41,526 bases of DNA, taken from positions 1-41,526 of the forward strand of contig JADFDS010000044.1 of NCBI GenBank assembly GCA_018262715.1. Reading direction: 5' to 3'. The translations under genes were made by a program, and so were the position numbers. This DNA is from Bacteroidota bacterium. Its GTDB lineage: Bacteria > Bacteroidota > Bacteroidia > Bacteroidales > VadinHA17. Position 1 is the first letter of the stretch. The number at the start of each line of letters is the position of its first letter. Shown here piece by piece: positions 8,953 to 17,804 of this stretch. The notes under the pieces were generated by a model. That model made no database searches and was not told where the DNA came from. It saw nothing but the letters and a program-made list of their open reading frames with translations.

Positions 8953-9855
8953 ATGAGAAAGTTCTTCGTTCCACCCACACTTGTATGTGTGCTTGCACTT
9001 GCCGCATCATGTTCCACAATAGTGAACATGGAGAGGACCTACCCTCCTGAGGCACTCCTGCCGGCAGACAGCAACAGGTTCCTGTTTGTTAATTTCTATG
9101 ATTACCAGGTGCCTGATTTTATCAGGGACAGCCATGAAGAGGGATATGCCGCTGCCGTAAAAGGTTTTGCCATGGGACTCTCCTCTACCATCCAGACAGA
9201 CCCGCGCGCGTTGTTCATGATTGGTGACTCGCTCAGAAAAGGCTTTACGGTAATATCCATGCAATACCCTGAATTCAGTGATACTGTCAGGGCACTCTGC
9301 AGCCGGTACGGGGCCAATCTCCTGGTGGCTCTCGATTCGATAAGGTTGAGGGTTGACTGGGACTTCTACCTGGCTGAAAACGATGAGGGAGGCTCCATGC
9401 TGGCCAAGGACTTCTACCTTTTCTCGGATACCTATATGACTCTTTATTCAGCTGACGGAGAAGTGATTGACAGGTGTGCAGGAGAAAAAAACACTTTTGT
9501 CAAATCGAAATACACCATCTTCGGAATGATTGGCGGTCCGAATATTGGCAACCAGAAGGAGAGGATAAAACTGCTCACCGGATCAGCCGCACAGGATTGC
9601 ATCGGGAAGTATTTTCCCTTCACCGAGGGGTACACCGGCAAGCTTTTTTCCGGCGGCGAGCTGGCAAAACTCAATCTCCTCATCACCGGGGGAAAGCCGG
9701 AAGAAGCTGTAGGTCCGCTGACGGAACTCATCAACAGATCATCGGATCCGATGGCATCAAAAGCTGAGTATAATCTTGCGATAGCCAATGAAATTATTGA
9801 AAACAGGAAAGAAAGGGAGGAGATCTGGAGGAAATACACAAACCCTGAAAAATAA
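8953..9855 (+). CDS. lipoprotein resembling the DUF6340 family
   Basis: 300 residues. The signal LALAASC (Cys about residue 20) marks a lipoprotein. After it comes a short basic/acidic segment and the phrase TYPPEALLP, followed by a domain that speaks of a GNA1870-unrelated, mixed alpha/beta fold I cannot name. The last 60 residues (ELTELINRSSDPMASKAEYNLAIANEI) look like a TPR-type helical hairpin, which points to a protein-protein contact. The overall layout (Cys, 'PPE' start, C-terminal TPR) recalls Bacteroidota DUF6340 proteins, whose function is unknown. It has its own promoter candidate and stands alone between two operons, so its role in phosphate or envelope biology is open. Confidence 0.55.
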   Translation: MRKFFVPPTLVCVLALAASCSTIVNMERTYPPEALLPADSNRFLFVNFYDYQVPDFIRDSHEEGYAAAVKGFAMGLSSTIQTDPRALFMIGDSLRKGFTVISMQYPEFSDTVRALCSRYGANLLVALDSIRLRVDWDFYLAENDEGGSMLAKDFYLFSDTYMTLYSADGEVIDRCAGEKNTFVKSKYTIFGMIGGPNIGNQKERIKLLTGSAAQDCIGKYFPFTEGYTGKLFSGGELAKLNLLITGGKPEEAVGPLTELINRSSDPMASKAEYNLAIANEIIENRKEREEIWRKYTNPEK

Positions 9856-9935
9856 TTTAATTGGCAGGCAGAAACCCCGTTTAGGTCGCCAGCCGTCTGG
9901 TCTCAATGGCCATAATTTCACTAAAAAATGCCCGA

Positions 9936-9968
9936 TTGTGCTTTAATTCAGTTTTTTTAATACTTTTA
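9936..9968 (+). promoter_or_regulatory. candidate promoter for the FadL-type gene
   Basis: TTG at 9936-9938 and TACTTTTA at 9961-9968 are 22 bases apart, close to the Bacteroidota -33/-7 pattern, in an AT-rich stretch 60 bases before the start codon at 10028. The -7 box has a mismatch at its last position. Confidence 0.35.
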
Positions 9969-10027
9969 CGCCGCTTTCACCAATACTGCACAGTAAAACT
10001 CAAAATGTGTAATTAAAAAAGAAATCA

Positions 10028-11416
10028 ATGAAAAGGATCATTTCAGTTATTTCCGCACTCGTTGTCACAGGCTCACTCTTTGCAGGCGGCCTTGTCACCA
10101 ACACCAACCAGAGTGCCCTTTACACCAGGCTACAGAGCCGCAACGCCTCAACAGGCATTGACGCGGTATACTACAACCCGGCAGGTCTTACCAAGCTGTC
10201 AGATGGTTTCCATCTCTCACTCAACAACCAGACCATCGGCCAGACGAAGACCATCACCACCAACTACATCTACCTCAACGGCAATCCTAAAGAATATGTC
10301 GGCAAGGTAAGTGCCCCGTTCTTCCCCGGTATCTATGCCGCTTACAAGACAGGCAAGCTGGCGCTTTCACTGGGCTTTAACCCGGTTGGCGGTGGCGGTG
10401 GAGCGAAATATGACAACGGACTTGCCATGTTCGAGATGCAGATAGCAGACCTGAAACCGCTTCTGACAGGAGCAGGCCTTACAACTACAAATTATTCTGT
10501 TGAGACCCTTTCGTTCGAAGGCTCTTCAATTTACATGGGCCCCCAGGTTAACGTCTCTTATGAAATCCATGAGATGTTCTCTTTTGCTGCAGGCCTCAGG
10601 GTTGTATTTGCAAGTGATAAATACCTGGGAGCTATTGAAAACATTATGATCAACCCCGTGCATCCGCTTGTCAACCCCACAGGCGCAATGATCTCAGCAC
10701 CTGCTTTCTTTACTACTATAGGACAACCGGCAAGGGCTGCTCAGACTTCAAATACCTATGCCGATGCAGTAATGAAGGGAACCGGTTTCACCCCCATCCT
10801 CTCAGCCAACTTCGCCCCGGTGGGTGACCTCCTGAATATTGCAGTCAAATACGAATTCAAAACGAAGCTTGATCTCACAACCACAGTCAATGACAACAAG
10901 ACAGCCGGCCTCTTCATCCAGGACTCTGTTGCTGTCAAGGACATGCCCGCAATGCTGTCGTTAGGTGTTGATGTAAAACCTTCGGAAAGGTTCCTGATTT
11001 CAGGCAGCTTAAACTATTATTTCGACAAGAACGTCGATTATGACGGTATGCCGGATGTGAATGTTGAGATGATCGACAAGAACTTCATCGAAGCCGGACT
11101 CGGTATACAGGTTGGAATAACTGACAGGTTCTTTGCAAGTGCCGGATGGCTTACAACTGTCACAGGCGTGAATGACAATTTCCAGAACGATCTGAAATTC
11201 AGTCTCAATACAAACACATTTGGCGGTGGTATCGGCTTCAGGATCAATGATATGATTGACCTCAACCTTGGTGGTTCATATACAATCTACGAGGAGGCAA
11301 GCGAGACTTACACCCACGTGATTACCACAACACCCATACTGGTCCAGGCTCCTGCAATCAACACCTACAACAACAAAACATGGGTTGCAGCCATCGGGCT
11401 TGACTTCCATTTCTAG
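10028..11416 (+). CDS. FadL/OmpP1/TodX-family outer-membrane transport protein
   Basis: 462 residues with a cleavable signal (about 1-19, ending SLFAGG). The N-terminus reads as a FadL hatch: GGLVTNTNQSALYTRLQSRNASTGIDAVYYNPAGLTKL, with the family NPAG motif. The remainder is alternating amphipathic strands ending in LDFHF, as in a 14-strand barrel. FadL proteins let hydrophobic molecules (fatty acids, aromatics) diffuse sideways across the outer membrane. A start at 10028 is supported by the signal peptide and the candidate promoter upstream. The gene is monocistronic and ends at two tandem terminators. Its substrate is unknown. Since the upstream locus has a GDPD, fatty acids from phospholipid breakdown are conceivable but not shown. 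Confidence 0.88.
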   Translation: MKRIISVISALVVTGSLFAGGLVTNTNQSALYTRLQSRNASTGIDAVYYNPAGLTKLSDGFHLSLNNQTIGQTKTITTNYIYLNGNPKEYVGKVSAPFFPGIYAAYKTGKLALSLGFNPVGGGGGAKYDNGLAMFEMQIADLKPLLTGAGLTTTNYSVETLSFEGSSIYMGPQVNVSYEIHEMFSFAAGLRVVFASDKYLGAIENIMINPVHPLVNPTGAMISAPAFFTTIGQPARAAQTSNTYADAVMKGTGFTPILSANFAPVGDLLNIAVKYEFKTKLDLTTTVNDNKTAGLFIQDSVAVKDMPAMLSLGVDVKPSERFLISGSLNYYFDKNVDYDGMPDVNVEMIDKNFIEAGLGIQVGITDRFFASAGWLTTVTGVNDNFQNDLKFSLNTNTFGGGIGFRINDMIDLNLGGSYTIYEEASETYTHVITTTPILVQAPAINTYNNKTWVAAIGLDFHF

Positions 11417-11443
11417 GAACTGACCTCAACCTTTGAAAAAAAC

Positions 11444-11478
11444 AGGGGCTGTCTCAGAAGGGGCAGCCTCTCTTTTTT
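11444..11478. terminator. bidirectional terminator between convergent genes
   Basis: Stem AGGGGCTG (11444-11451) pairs with CAGCCTCT (11464-11471), with one G-T pair. It has a T run on the plus side (11473-11478) and an A run (11435-11442) that gives a T run when read on the minus strand. It can serve both the FadL gene and the minus-strand gene at 11539. Confidence 0.75.
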
Positions 11479-11490
11479 CCACAATATGAA

Positions 11491-11518
11491 GAGCCCTATC
11501 CCGGGGCTCCTTTTTTTT
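11491..11518 (+). terminator. second terminator after the FadL-type gene
   Basis: GAGCCC (11491-11496) pairs with GGGCTC (11504-11509), followed by eight T (11511-11518). It is a backup to the hairpin just upstream and guards the minus-strand gene from read-through. Confidence 0.75.
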
Positions 11519-11538
11519 ATACAGCTCGGACCTTAATG

Positions 11539-12219
11539 TCAGTACTCTGCCCCCTGCCGCTTCAGATTCTCAAGATATAGCTTCAGGTCGGGCGTATGGG
11601 ATGTCATCATCCTGTTGTACCACTGTCTGGCAGCCTCATTCCTGCCCATGCTCCGGTCAAGCATTATCAGTGAAGTGTATACGGAGCCCTCAATGCCAAG
11701 GTTAAGGCTGTCGGTCTCGTTGATGATCTCCTCATAAATACGGTATGCAGCCATTGAACTGCCAGCGCCTGACAGCGCGAAAGCCTCGTTCAGCTTTCCG
11801 TTCAGCCCGGCATCAGTCACAACTCCCCTGAAGGAGAGGCATCCTCCGACACACTCCTCAACTATCGAGAACCACGGGAGAACTCCCGTAGCGGGAAAGG
11901 TAAGCGAAAAAGACGTTTTCTCTCCCGGCCGCTTAAACTTGTAAGTTGCCGGACAGTACGGGAGTCCCTTCAGCCCGGTAAGCTTCAGCCTCACACCGTC
12001 AGGCTTCACAAGGAAAGTGTTCCTGTCTATGCAAAACCACGCGTTGTTGATGTCACTCATTATTGACAGCCAGACAACCGTGGCATCGGCATTGAAATCA
12101 ACCCGCACGATCTCTGCCGTCAGAGGCGACTTCAAACCGTAATTGGGACTCTCAACGCTCTGTCCCGCGGCAATATTCATTAATGCCGCAAGCATAACTG
12201 TAAGGACTATCTGTTTCAT
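11539..12219 (-). CDS. exported hypothetical protein, divergent to the phosphate porin
   Basis: 226 residues that I do not recognise. An N-terminal signal peptide (about 1-19, MKQIVLTVMLAALMNIAAGQ) predicts export; there is no lipobox Cys. Residues about 30-115 are beta-rich and have a strand pattern reminiscent of proteins that report physiological responses to inhibited conditions (SIMSDINNAWFCIDRNTFLV), but no known motif stands out. Cysteines at about 64, 90, 120 and 124 could form disulfides. The last 80 residues are helical, with repeated 'Y' and 'R' positions, possibly a TPR-like end. The start is 104 bases from the PHO-box-like repeats, and a -7-like box (TAACTTTA, minus strand, 12257-12250) lies in between. 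It could belong to the Pho regulon, but that is only inferred from position. Confidence 0.6.
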   Translation of the reverse strand: MKQIVLTVMLAALMNIAAGQSVESPNYGLKSPLTAEIVRVDFNADATVVWLSIMSDINNAWFCIDRNTFLVKPDGVRLKLTGLKGLPYCPATYKFKRPGEKTSFSLTFPATGVLPWFSIVEECVGGCLSFRGVVTDAGLNGKLNEAFALSGAGSSMAAYRIYEEIINETDSLNLGIEGSVYTSLIMLDRSMGRNEAARQWYNRMMTSHTPDLKLYLENLKRQGAEY

Positions 12220-12322
12220 ATCAGAACCTGACTTGCAATTATCATACCGTAAAGTTAATGATTTACACCAACCCGATTTTCAGTCTTTTTACTCCCTCCT
12301 GCAAACCTGCGGAATACTATGT

Positions 12323-12362
12323 TTGTAACAACTTTGTCACATTTGTGTAATCTGAATGTAAC
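12323..12362 (+). promoter_or_regulatory. four PHO-box-like repeats, 11-bp spacing
   Basis: TTGTAAC (12323), TTGTCAC (12334), GTGTAAT (12345) and ATGTAAC (12356) start exactly 11 bases apart and share NTGT(A/C)A(C/T). The E. coli PHO box is two 7-base CTGTCAT-like units with the same 11-base pitch, so this equals two boxes in tandem. It lies 46-86 bases before the porin-pst operon start, where PhoB-type activators bind. The similarity is read by eye, and PhoB sites in Bacteroidota are less well defined than in E. coli. Confidence 0.7.
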
Positions 12363-12372
12363 AAAAGCAACA

Positions 12373-12380
12373 GATTTTTG
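12373..12380 (+). promoter_or_regulatory. candidate -7 element of the porin-pst promoter
   Basis: GATTTTTG differs from TAnnTTTG only at its first base. It begins 10 bases after the last PHO-like repeat, the spacing normally seen between a PHO box and the core promoter, and 36 bases before the ATG at 12409. No TTG is found at the -33 position, as expected for an activator-dependent promoter. Confidence 0.45.
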
Positions 12381-12408
12381 TATTGTCAAACCTTCAATTA
12401 TTAATCAG

Positions 12409-13404
12409 ATGAGAATGAAGATTTTACCTGTCGTTATCGGCATTATGATGCTGACGGCAGTTCCATGCGCCGCCCAGGAGAGTACTGATTTCAAACCCTC
12501 CGGCAAATTCTTCGGGTTGCTGTTTGCCAACTACCACACCACTTTTTCAGGCGGTGACAACAACTCTGCCTTCGAGGTGACGCGATCATACTTCGGCTAT
12601 GATTTCAGTTTTTCCAGGGAAATTTCCAGCAGGGTCATGTATGACGGCACCACCGAGGTTATCAACGGGAAAACCATTTATTCCGGTTACCTGCGAAACG
12701 CCTACCTTCAGTATGAAAACGGCAGGCTCCTGGTAAGGGGCGGACTGATCGGTACCGAGCAGATCTCCATGATGGAAAAGATCTGGGGATACAGGTATGT
12801 TACGAAGCCCCCGATAGATTATTCAGGCATGATACAGGCAGCTGACCTGGGTGTGATGACAGTGGTGCAGGCAGGTGAATTCCTTGACCTTGACCTCTCA
12901 GTCACAAACGGACGCGGTTTCAAGGATATAGCCGCAAACGGAACCTACAGGCTTTCAGCAGGATTCACCCTCACCCCGGCACAGAATATGCTCGTAAGGG
13001 GCTTCTATGACATGATGGGTCCTTCCGGCAGGATGCAGCGTACGGCCAGCATTACCGCAGCATGGATGGGTCCGAAGTTCAATGCCGGAGCAGAGTACTT
13101 CAGGCAGGATAATGCATCCATGACCGAAGGACGCAATTACTCAGGCATCAGCATCTTCACAAGGGTGCCGCTGGCAGAAAAAGTGAAGTTCTTTGCAAGG
13201 TATGACCGCATAGCATCGGTTACCATGGATGGGGCGGAAGATCCCTGGAACCTTTCAAGGGACGGATCATACATCTATGCCGGAATTGATTTTTCCCCGG
13301 TAAAGAATGTAAGGATATCTCCCAATTACAACAGCTACATACCCCCGGCAGAGAATTCTGACAATGTCGGAACCATTGGCCTCAACATAGAGGCAAAATT
13401 CTGA
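12409..13404 (+). CDS. outer-membrane porin, probably for phosphate (OprP/OprO-like role)
   Basis: 331 residues from the ATG at 12409. The frame is open further upstream to 12319, but that start would lie in the PHO repeats and spoil the signal peptide; MRMKILPVVIGIMMLTAVPCAAQ is a clean signal. The mature part is a run of alternating amphipathic strands (FFGLLFANYHTTF, YFGYDFSFSREI, SAGFTLTPAQNM, YAGIDFSPVKNVRISPNYN) ending in Phe, so it is a beta barrel. It precedes pstSCAB-phoU on the same strand, 74 bases before pstS, and sits right behind the PHO-like repeats. This suggests it lets phosphate into the periplasm during starvation. Specificity is inferred from context only. Confidence 0.75.
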   Translation: MRMKILPVVIGIMMLTAVPCAAQESTDFKPSGKFFGLLFANYHTTFSGGDNNSAFEVTRSYFGYDFSFSREISSRVMYDGTTEVINGKTIYSGYLRNAYLQYENGRLLVRGGLIGTEQISMMEKIWGYRYVTKPPIDYSGMIQAADLGVMTVVQAGEFLDLDLSVTNGRGFKDIAANGTYRLSAGFTLTPAQNMLVRGFYDMMGPSGRMQRTASITAAWMGPKFNAGAEYFRQDNASMTEGRNYSGISIFTRVPLAEKVKFFARYDRIASVTMDGAEDPWNLSRDGSYIYAGIDFSPVKNVRISPNYNSYIPPAENSDNVGTIGLNIEAKF

Positions 13405-13478
13405 CGGTTCCGGCAATGGAAAGGGGCTCTGCAAATCAATGAATCATAAAAAAGATGTAAATTCATAACAAAACAAGC

Positions 13479-14543
13479 ATGAAAAAACAGATTTTCATCC
13501 TGATGGCCGCAATGGTACTGCTGCTCGTCTCATGCGGAGGCGGCGGTTCAACCACCGGCAAGCAGAAGCAGATCACCCTTTCAGCTGCCGGGGCCACCTT
13601 CCCGCAGCCATTCTACAACCTCGCCTTCAAAAAATACAATGAGGCAGGAGGTCCGCTCACCAACTACGGAGGCATAGGTTCAGGCGGAGGAATCAAGAGC
13701 CTTCGCGACCAGATAGTTGATTTCGCGGCTACTGACGCATACCTTTCAGACGCCGAGCTGGCAGAGATGCCCGGAGAGGTGGTTCATATCCCCACCTGCA
13801 TCGGTGCAGTGGTGATAGCATACAATCTTCCGGGCGTCACAGACCTGCAGCTCACCCCCGAACTCCTTGAAGGGATCTTCCTGGGTAACATTAAAAAGTG
13901 GAATGATCCGAAGATTCTTGCAGCCAACCCGGGTCTTGCCGTTCCCGATATGGAGATCACTGTTGTCTACCGTTCTGACGGCAGCGGCACCACATACATC
14001 TTCAGCGACTACATGTCGAAAGTCAGCCCGGCCTGGAAAGCTCAGCTTGGGACAGGCAAAGCTCTCAACTGGCCTGCAGGAATAGGCGCAAAGGGCAATC
14101 CGGGCGTTTCAGGAACCATCAGCCAGAGCCAGGGCTCCATCGGTTACATCGGTTATGAATATGCTTTCGCACAGAAGATACCCATGGCTAAAGTGATGAA
14201 CAGCGCAGGTCTATTCATAGAGCCGACTCTGGAATCTTTCACTGCTGCTGCCGCTGCAGAGATGCCGGCTGACACCAGGGTGATGCTTACCAACTCGCCT
14301 AATCCTGCTGCCTATCCCATCACCAGCTTCACATGGATCATCATGTATAAGGAGCTGGCATATGGCAAGCACAGCAGCGAGGCTGCCGAAGCAGCGGTCA
14401 AAACCGTGAAATGGCTGACCGGTGAAGAGGCACAGGCAATTGCCACCAGTGTTCATTATGCTGCCCTGCCGCAGAACGCCTCTCTGCAGGCCGCAGAGCT
14501 GCTCAGGGGGATAACCTACCAGGGTCTGACCGTTCTCAGATAA
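13479..14543 (+). CDS. pstS: PstS, phosphate-binding lipoprotein of the Pst ABC importer
   Basis: 354 residues. The signal peptide ends in LLLVSC, so it is a lipoprotein. The mature protein opens with LSAAGATFPQPFYNLAFKKY, matching the PstS start, and contains the phosphate-binding segment YRSDGSGTTYIF plus GSGGGIKSL and VDFAATDA. All are typical of PstS. It delivers periplasmic phosphate to PstC/PstA. It is followed 4 bases after its stop by pstC. The spacing and strand place it in one operon with the upstream porin, so it is probably controlled by the PHO-like repeats at 12323-12362. Confidence 0.97.
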   Translation: MKKQIFILMAAMVLLLVSCGGGGSTTGKQKQITLSAAGATFPQPFYNLAFKKYNEAGGPLTNYGGIGSGGGIKSLRDQIVDFAATDAYLSDAELAEMPGEVVHIPTCIGAVVIAYNLPGVTDLQLTPELLEGIFLGNIKKWNDPKILAANPGLAVPDMEITVVYRSDGSGTTYIFSDYMSKVSPAWKAQLGTGKALNWPAGIGAKGNPGVSGTISQSQGSIGYIGYEYAFAQKIPMAKVMNSAGLFIEPTLESFTAAAAAEMPADTRVMLTNSPNPAAYPITSFTWIIMYKELAYGKHSSEAAEAAVKTVKWLTGEEAQAIATSVHYAALPQNASLQAAELLRGITYQGLTVLR

Positions 14544-14547
14544 ACAG

Positions 14548-15399
14548 ATGTCAGGAGACAGGGTCACAAAGGTACTGCTGTTCATCTCATCACTGACAAT
14601 ACTTCTTCTCAGTGCCGGGATAGTCATCTCCCTTTTCGGAGGGGCTCTCCCGGCATTCAGGGAGTTCGGATTCAGGTTCATCATCTCTTCAGCCTGGAAT
14701 CCAACCGCAGGAAGCGAGGAGTACGGGGCCATGTCATTCATCGCGGGGACGGTCATCACATCCATCCTGGCACTGATAATATGCATACCCATGGCCTTCT
14801 CCACCTCCCTCTTCATTGCCGAATACTACAACGGCACCCGCACCTCAGGGATACTGCGGAGCCTGGTTGACCTGCTGGCCGGGATACCTTCGATAGTTTA
14901 CGGATTCTGGGGCTTTTATGCCCTCCGCCCCCTGATGGTGGCTACAGGCCTGACTGACCAGGGCTTCGGGGTATTCACCGCCTCACTGGTGCTGGCTATT
15001 ATGATTGTTCCCTATGCCACCTCGCTCAGCGCGGAGATCATCTCCATGGTTCCCGCCGAGCTTAAGGAGGCAGCCTATTCACTCGGCGCCACACGGCGCG
15101 AGGTGATCTTCAGCGTGGTCATCCCCTCTGCCCGCTCAGGCATCATCGCCAGCTTCATCCTCGCCCTGGGAAGGGCCCTCGGTGAGACCATGGCCGTGAC
15201 GATGCTGATCGGCAATGCCAACGTCATACCTAAAGGACTCTTTGCACCGGGAAACACCATGGCTTCGGTAATTGCCAACCAGTTCGGTGAGGCATCAGGA
15301 CTGAAGATGAGTGCACTGATAGCCATCGGCCTGCTTCTGTTTCTGATAACGGCCCTGGTGAACTATCTCGGCAAACTGATCATCAAACGCTTCGCATGA
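14548..15399 (+). CDS. pstC: PstC, permease subunit of the phosphate ABC transporter
   Basis: 283 residues, six transmembrane helices with the first near residues 8-32. The permease signature AAYSLGATRREVIFSVVIPSARSGI, which docks on PstB, is present, as is LLAGIPSIVYGFWG, typical of PstC. It starts 5 bases after pstS and its TGA overlaps the pstA ATG by four bases (15396-15399), so translation is coupled. PstC and PstA together form the channel. Confidence 0.96.
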   Translation: MSGDRVTKVLLFISSLTILLLSAGIVISLFGGALPAFREFGFRFIISSAWNPTAGSEEYGAMSFIAGTVITSILALIICIPMAFSTSLFIAEYYNGTRTSGILRSLVDLLAGIPSIVYGFWGFYALRPLMVATGLTDQGFGVFTASLVLAIMIVPYATSLSAEIISMVPAELKEAAYSLGATRREVIFSVVIPSARSGIIASFILALGRALGETMAVTMLIGNANVIPKGLFAPGNTMASVIANQFGEASGLKMSALIAIGLLLFLITALVNYLGKLIIKRFA

Positions 15400-16286
15400 C
15401 AGAGATGTATCCCGTACTGACTGACAATATAAGCAGGAGAAACCGGACCAACATCCGCTTCCGGTACCTGGTGATAGCCGGTTCGGTCATAACCGTCATC
15501 CCCATCTTCCTGATAGTGGGCAACCTTGCTGTCAAGGGATTCCGGCAGATAAACCTCGCATTCTTTACCAAGCCGGCTCCTGACACCTTCCAGGCAATGA
15601 TGGCAGCCTCATCGGGTGAGATCATCCCCGGCGGCATAGCCAACGGCCTCACCGGGTCACTGCTGATGGTTGTGCTGGCGTCGCTCTTCGCCATACCGCT
15701 TGGACTGATGACCGGAATCTATATCTACGAAAACAGCAGTCTGAAGTATGCCCGGTTCATCAGGAACCTCACCGAGATACTGCAGGGTGTGCCCTCAATC
15801 ATACTGGGGATCATTGCCTATATCTGGATAGTAAAGAACATCACAAGAGGATATTCGGCACTGGCCGGGAGCGTCTCGCTGGCCATCATGATGCTGCCGC
15901 TTATCATACGCTCCACCGAGGAGACGATGCGCATGATACCCGTTTCCATCAGGGAGGCAGCATTTGCGCTGGGAACTCCATATTACAAAATGATTTATAA
16001 GATACTTATACCTGTCAGCTTCAGCGGCCTGGCAACGGGAGTGCTCCTGGCGCTCTCACGTATACTTGGTGAGACGGCTCCGCTGATGCTTACAGCCCTC
16101 GGCAGCCCTGCCATCAGCCTTGATGTCACAAGGCCGGTCAGCGCCGTGCCGCTGCTGATATGGGATTTCTACAATGATCCCAACATGGTCAGCCTGGTCT
16201 GGAGCGCCTCACTGTTCCTGATGGTATTCGTGCTTTCAATGAACCTCCTCGCGCGAAGCGTGGCATCAAAACATAAATACATCTGA
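15396..16286 (+). CDS. pstA: PstA, permease subunit of the phosphate ABC transporter
   Basis: 296 residues. An N-terminal cytoplasmic tail is followed by helices from about residue 25. The PstA-type segments LTEILQGVPSIILGIIAYIWIV and the EAA-like loop REAAFALGTPYYKMIYKILIPVSFSGLATG, which contacts the ATPase, are clear. It overlaps pstC by ATGA and precedes pstB by 5 bases. It pairs with PstC in the membrane. Confidence 0.96.
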   Translation: MTEMYPVLTDNISRRNRTNIRFRYLVIAGSVITVIPIFLIVGNLAVKGFRQINLAFFTKPAPDTFQAMMAASSGEIIPGGIANGLTGSLLMVVLASLFAIPLGLMTGIYIYENSSLKYARFIRNLTEILQGVPSIILGIIAYIWIVKNITRGYSALAGSVSLAIMMLPLIIRSTEETMRMIPVSIREAAFALGTPYYKMIYKILIPVSFSGLATGVLLALSRILGETAPLMLTALGSPAISLDVTRPVSAVPLLIWDFYNDPNMVSLVWSASLFLMVFVLSMNLLARSVASKHKYI

Positions 16287-16291
16287 ACCTG

Positions 16292-17068
16292 ATGAACAAC
16301 ACCCCTCAAAGTAATAATGTACTGGAGATCAGGGATCTGTCTATTGCCTATGAACCCGGGAAAAATGCCGTGAATGGTGTTACCGCTTCAGTGAAGCGAA
16401 ACAGCATTACCGCCATCATGGGTCCCTCGGGTTGCGGTAAGAGCACCCTGCTGCGGGCCATGAACCGCATGCACGAGCTCTATCCCAACATCCGGACAAA
16501 AGGTGACATTCTGCTTGACGGTCAGAGTATCTTCTCAATGTCAGTAATAGAGCTTCGCCGTAAGGTGGGAATGGTCTTCCAGCGTCCCAACCCATTCCCA
16601 AACATGACTATCTATGAAAACGTGGTGGCCGGTTTCAGCCTCAACGACATACGTCTGAAAAAAAGCCAGCGCGACGAGATAGTTGAAAACGCCCTTCGCA
16701 ACGTGACCCTCTGGGACGAAGTGAAGGAGTCGCTCTACAGAAAAGGGACCTTCCTCTCCGGAGGGCAGCAGCAGCGGCTCTGCGTGGCCAGGGCCATCGC
16801 TTTCAACCCCGAGGTGCTGCTCCTCGACGAGCCCACCTCCGCCCTTGACCCCATCGCCACATCGAAGATTGAAGACCTGCTGGGAGAGCTGAAGAAGAAA
16901 TACACCCTGGTGCTTGTGACCCATAACATGTCACAGGCAGCCCGTATTTCAGACGACTCGATGTTCATGTACCTTGGGGAGCTGGTGGAGTCGGGCCGCA
17001 CCGGTACACTCTTTACCACCCCGAAAGACCCGCGTACTGAAGCATATCTGACCGGGAAATTCGGATGA
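16292..17068 (+). CDS. pstB: PstB, ATPase subunit of the phosphate ABC transporter
   Basis: 258 residues, the usual PstB length. Walker A GPSGCGKS is at about 44-51, followed by the PstB-specific RAMNRMHELYP. The Q-loop is VFQRPNPFPNMTIYENV, the ABC signature LSGGQQQRL, Walker B LLLDEPTSALDP, and the switch His sits in VTHNM. It hydrolyses ATP to drive phosphate import through PstC/PstA. Five bases separate it from pstA and 39 from phoU. Confidence 0.98.
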   Translation: MNNTPQSNNVLEIRDLSIAYEPGKNAVNGVTASVKRNSITAIMGPSGCGKSTLLRAMNRMHELYPNIRTKGDILLDGQSIFSMSVIELRRKVGMVFQRPNPFPNMTIYENVVAGFSLNDIRLKKSQRDEIVENALRNVTLWDEVKESLYRKGTFLSGGQQQRLCVARAIAFNPEVLLLDEPTSALDPIATSKIEDLLGELKKKYTLVLVTHNMSQAARISDDSMFMYLGELVESGRTGTLFTTPKDPRTEAYLTGKFG

Positions 17069-17107
17069 TTAGGGACGTTTTTTATACATTTGCTAAAACA
17101 CTTGATT

Positions 17108-17800
17108 ATGAGTGAGAAAAAAGAACAGGCACTGAATGAGATAAAGACCAGCTTTGGCGAGATGGCAAGTCTTGTACTCCGGCAGCTGACCCTCCTGGAG
17201 AAGCTGATGGGCACAACTGAAGAACAGGCATTCACTGATCTGATTGATGAGATGGAAAAGGCCGAGAGCCGCATTGACAACCTCGAGGTGGTTATTGGCG
17301 AGCAATTTACCAGCACCATTGTGCTTTACCAGCCGGTGGCCTCCGACGTGCGGCGCCTGGTGGCAATATACCGCATGACCATTAACCTTGAGCGCATCGG
17401 GGACAGGATACATAACCTCTGCCGGATCATCGGCGATATCAGGAACACAACCGAGTTTACCTCAACCGCGTCTCTGATCACAAACATGCTCACCTCTGGA
17501 ACCATCATGGTGGAAAAGGCACTGCTCTCATTCACCAATTCAGATCCTGACTATGCTATCTGGACAATCAAGAATGACACGGTGGTTGATGAGATGAATC
17601 ACAAGCTGCTGCTTGGCCACCTTCGCAAGGAGAATATTGATGACCGGACCCGGTCAATGGTACAGAGCTACATTGAGCTGAAAGATATGATATCCAATAT
17701 TGAGAGAATAGCTGATCATGCCACCAACATTGCAGAGGCATCGATCTACTCCCTGCAGGGAACAGATATCAGGCATACCGGGATCGGGAAAGAAGAGTAG
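17108..17800 (+). CDS. phoU: PhoU, phosphate signalling regulator
   Basis: 230 residues from the ATG at 17108; a TTG six codons earlier (17090) is in frame but less likely. The protein is all-helical, two three-helix bundles, with the PhoU metal-binding repeats in INLERIGDRIHNL (about residue 97) and ISNIERIADHATNI (about residue 207). PhoU links Pst transporter state to the PhoR kinase and keeps the Pho response off when phosphate is plentiful. It closes the pst operon. The octamer array begins 4 bases after its stop, and the PhoB/PhoR-like pair starts 180 bases further on. Confidence 0.96.
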   Translation: MSEKKEQALNEIKTSFGEMASLVLRQLTLLEKLMGTTEEQAFTDLIDEMEKAESRIDNLEVVIGEQFTSTIVLYQPVASDVRRLVAIYRMTINLERIGDRIHNLCRIIGDIRNTTEFTSTASLITNMLTSGTIMVEKALLSFTNSDPDYAIWTIKNDTVVDEMNHKLLLGHLRKENIDDRTRSMVQSYIELKDMISNIERIADHATNIAEASIYSLQGTDIRHTGIGKEE

Positions 17801-17804
17801 TGAA

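Noticed and set aside
12319-12408. 30-residue N-terminal extension of the porin
   Set aside because: It would be coded by the PHO-like repeats, and the signal peptide begins at the ATG at 12409.
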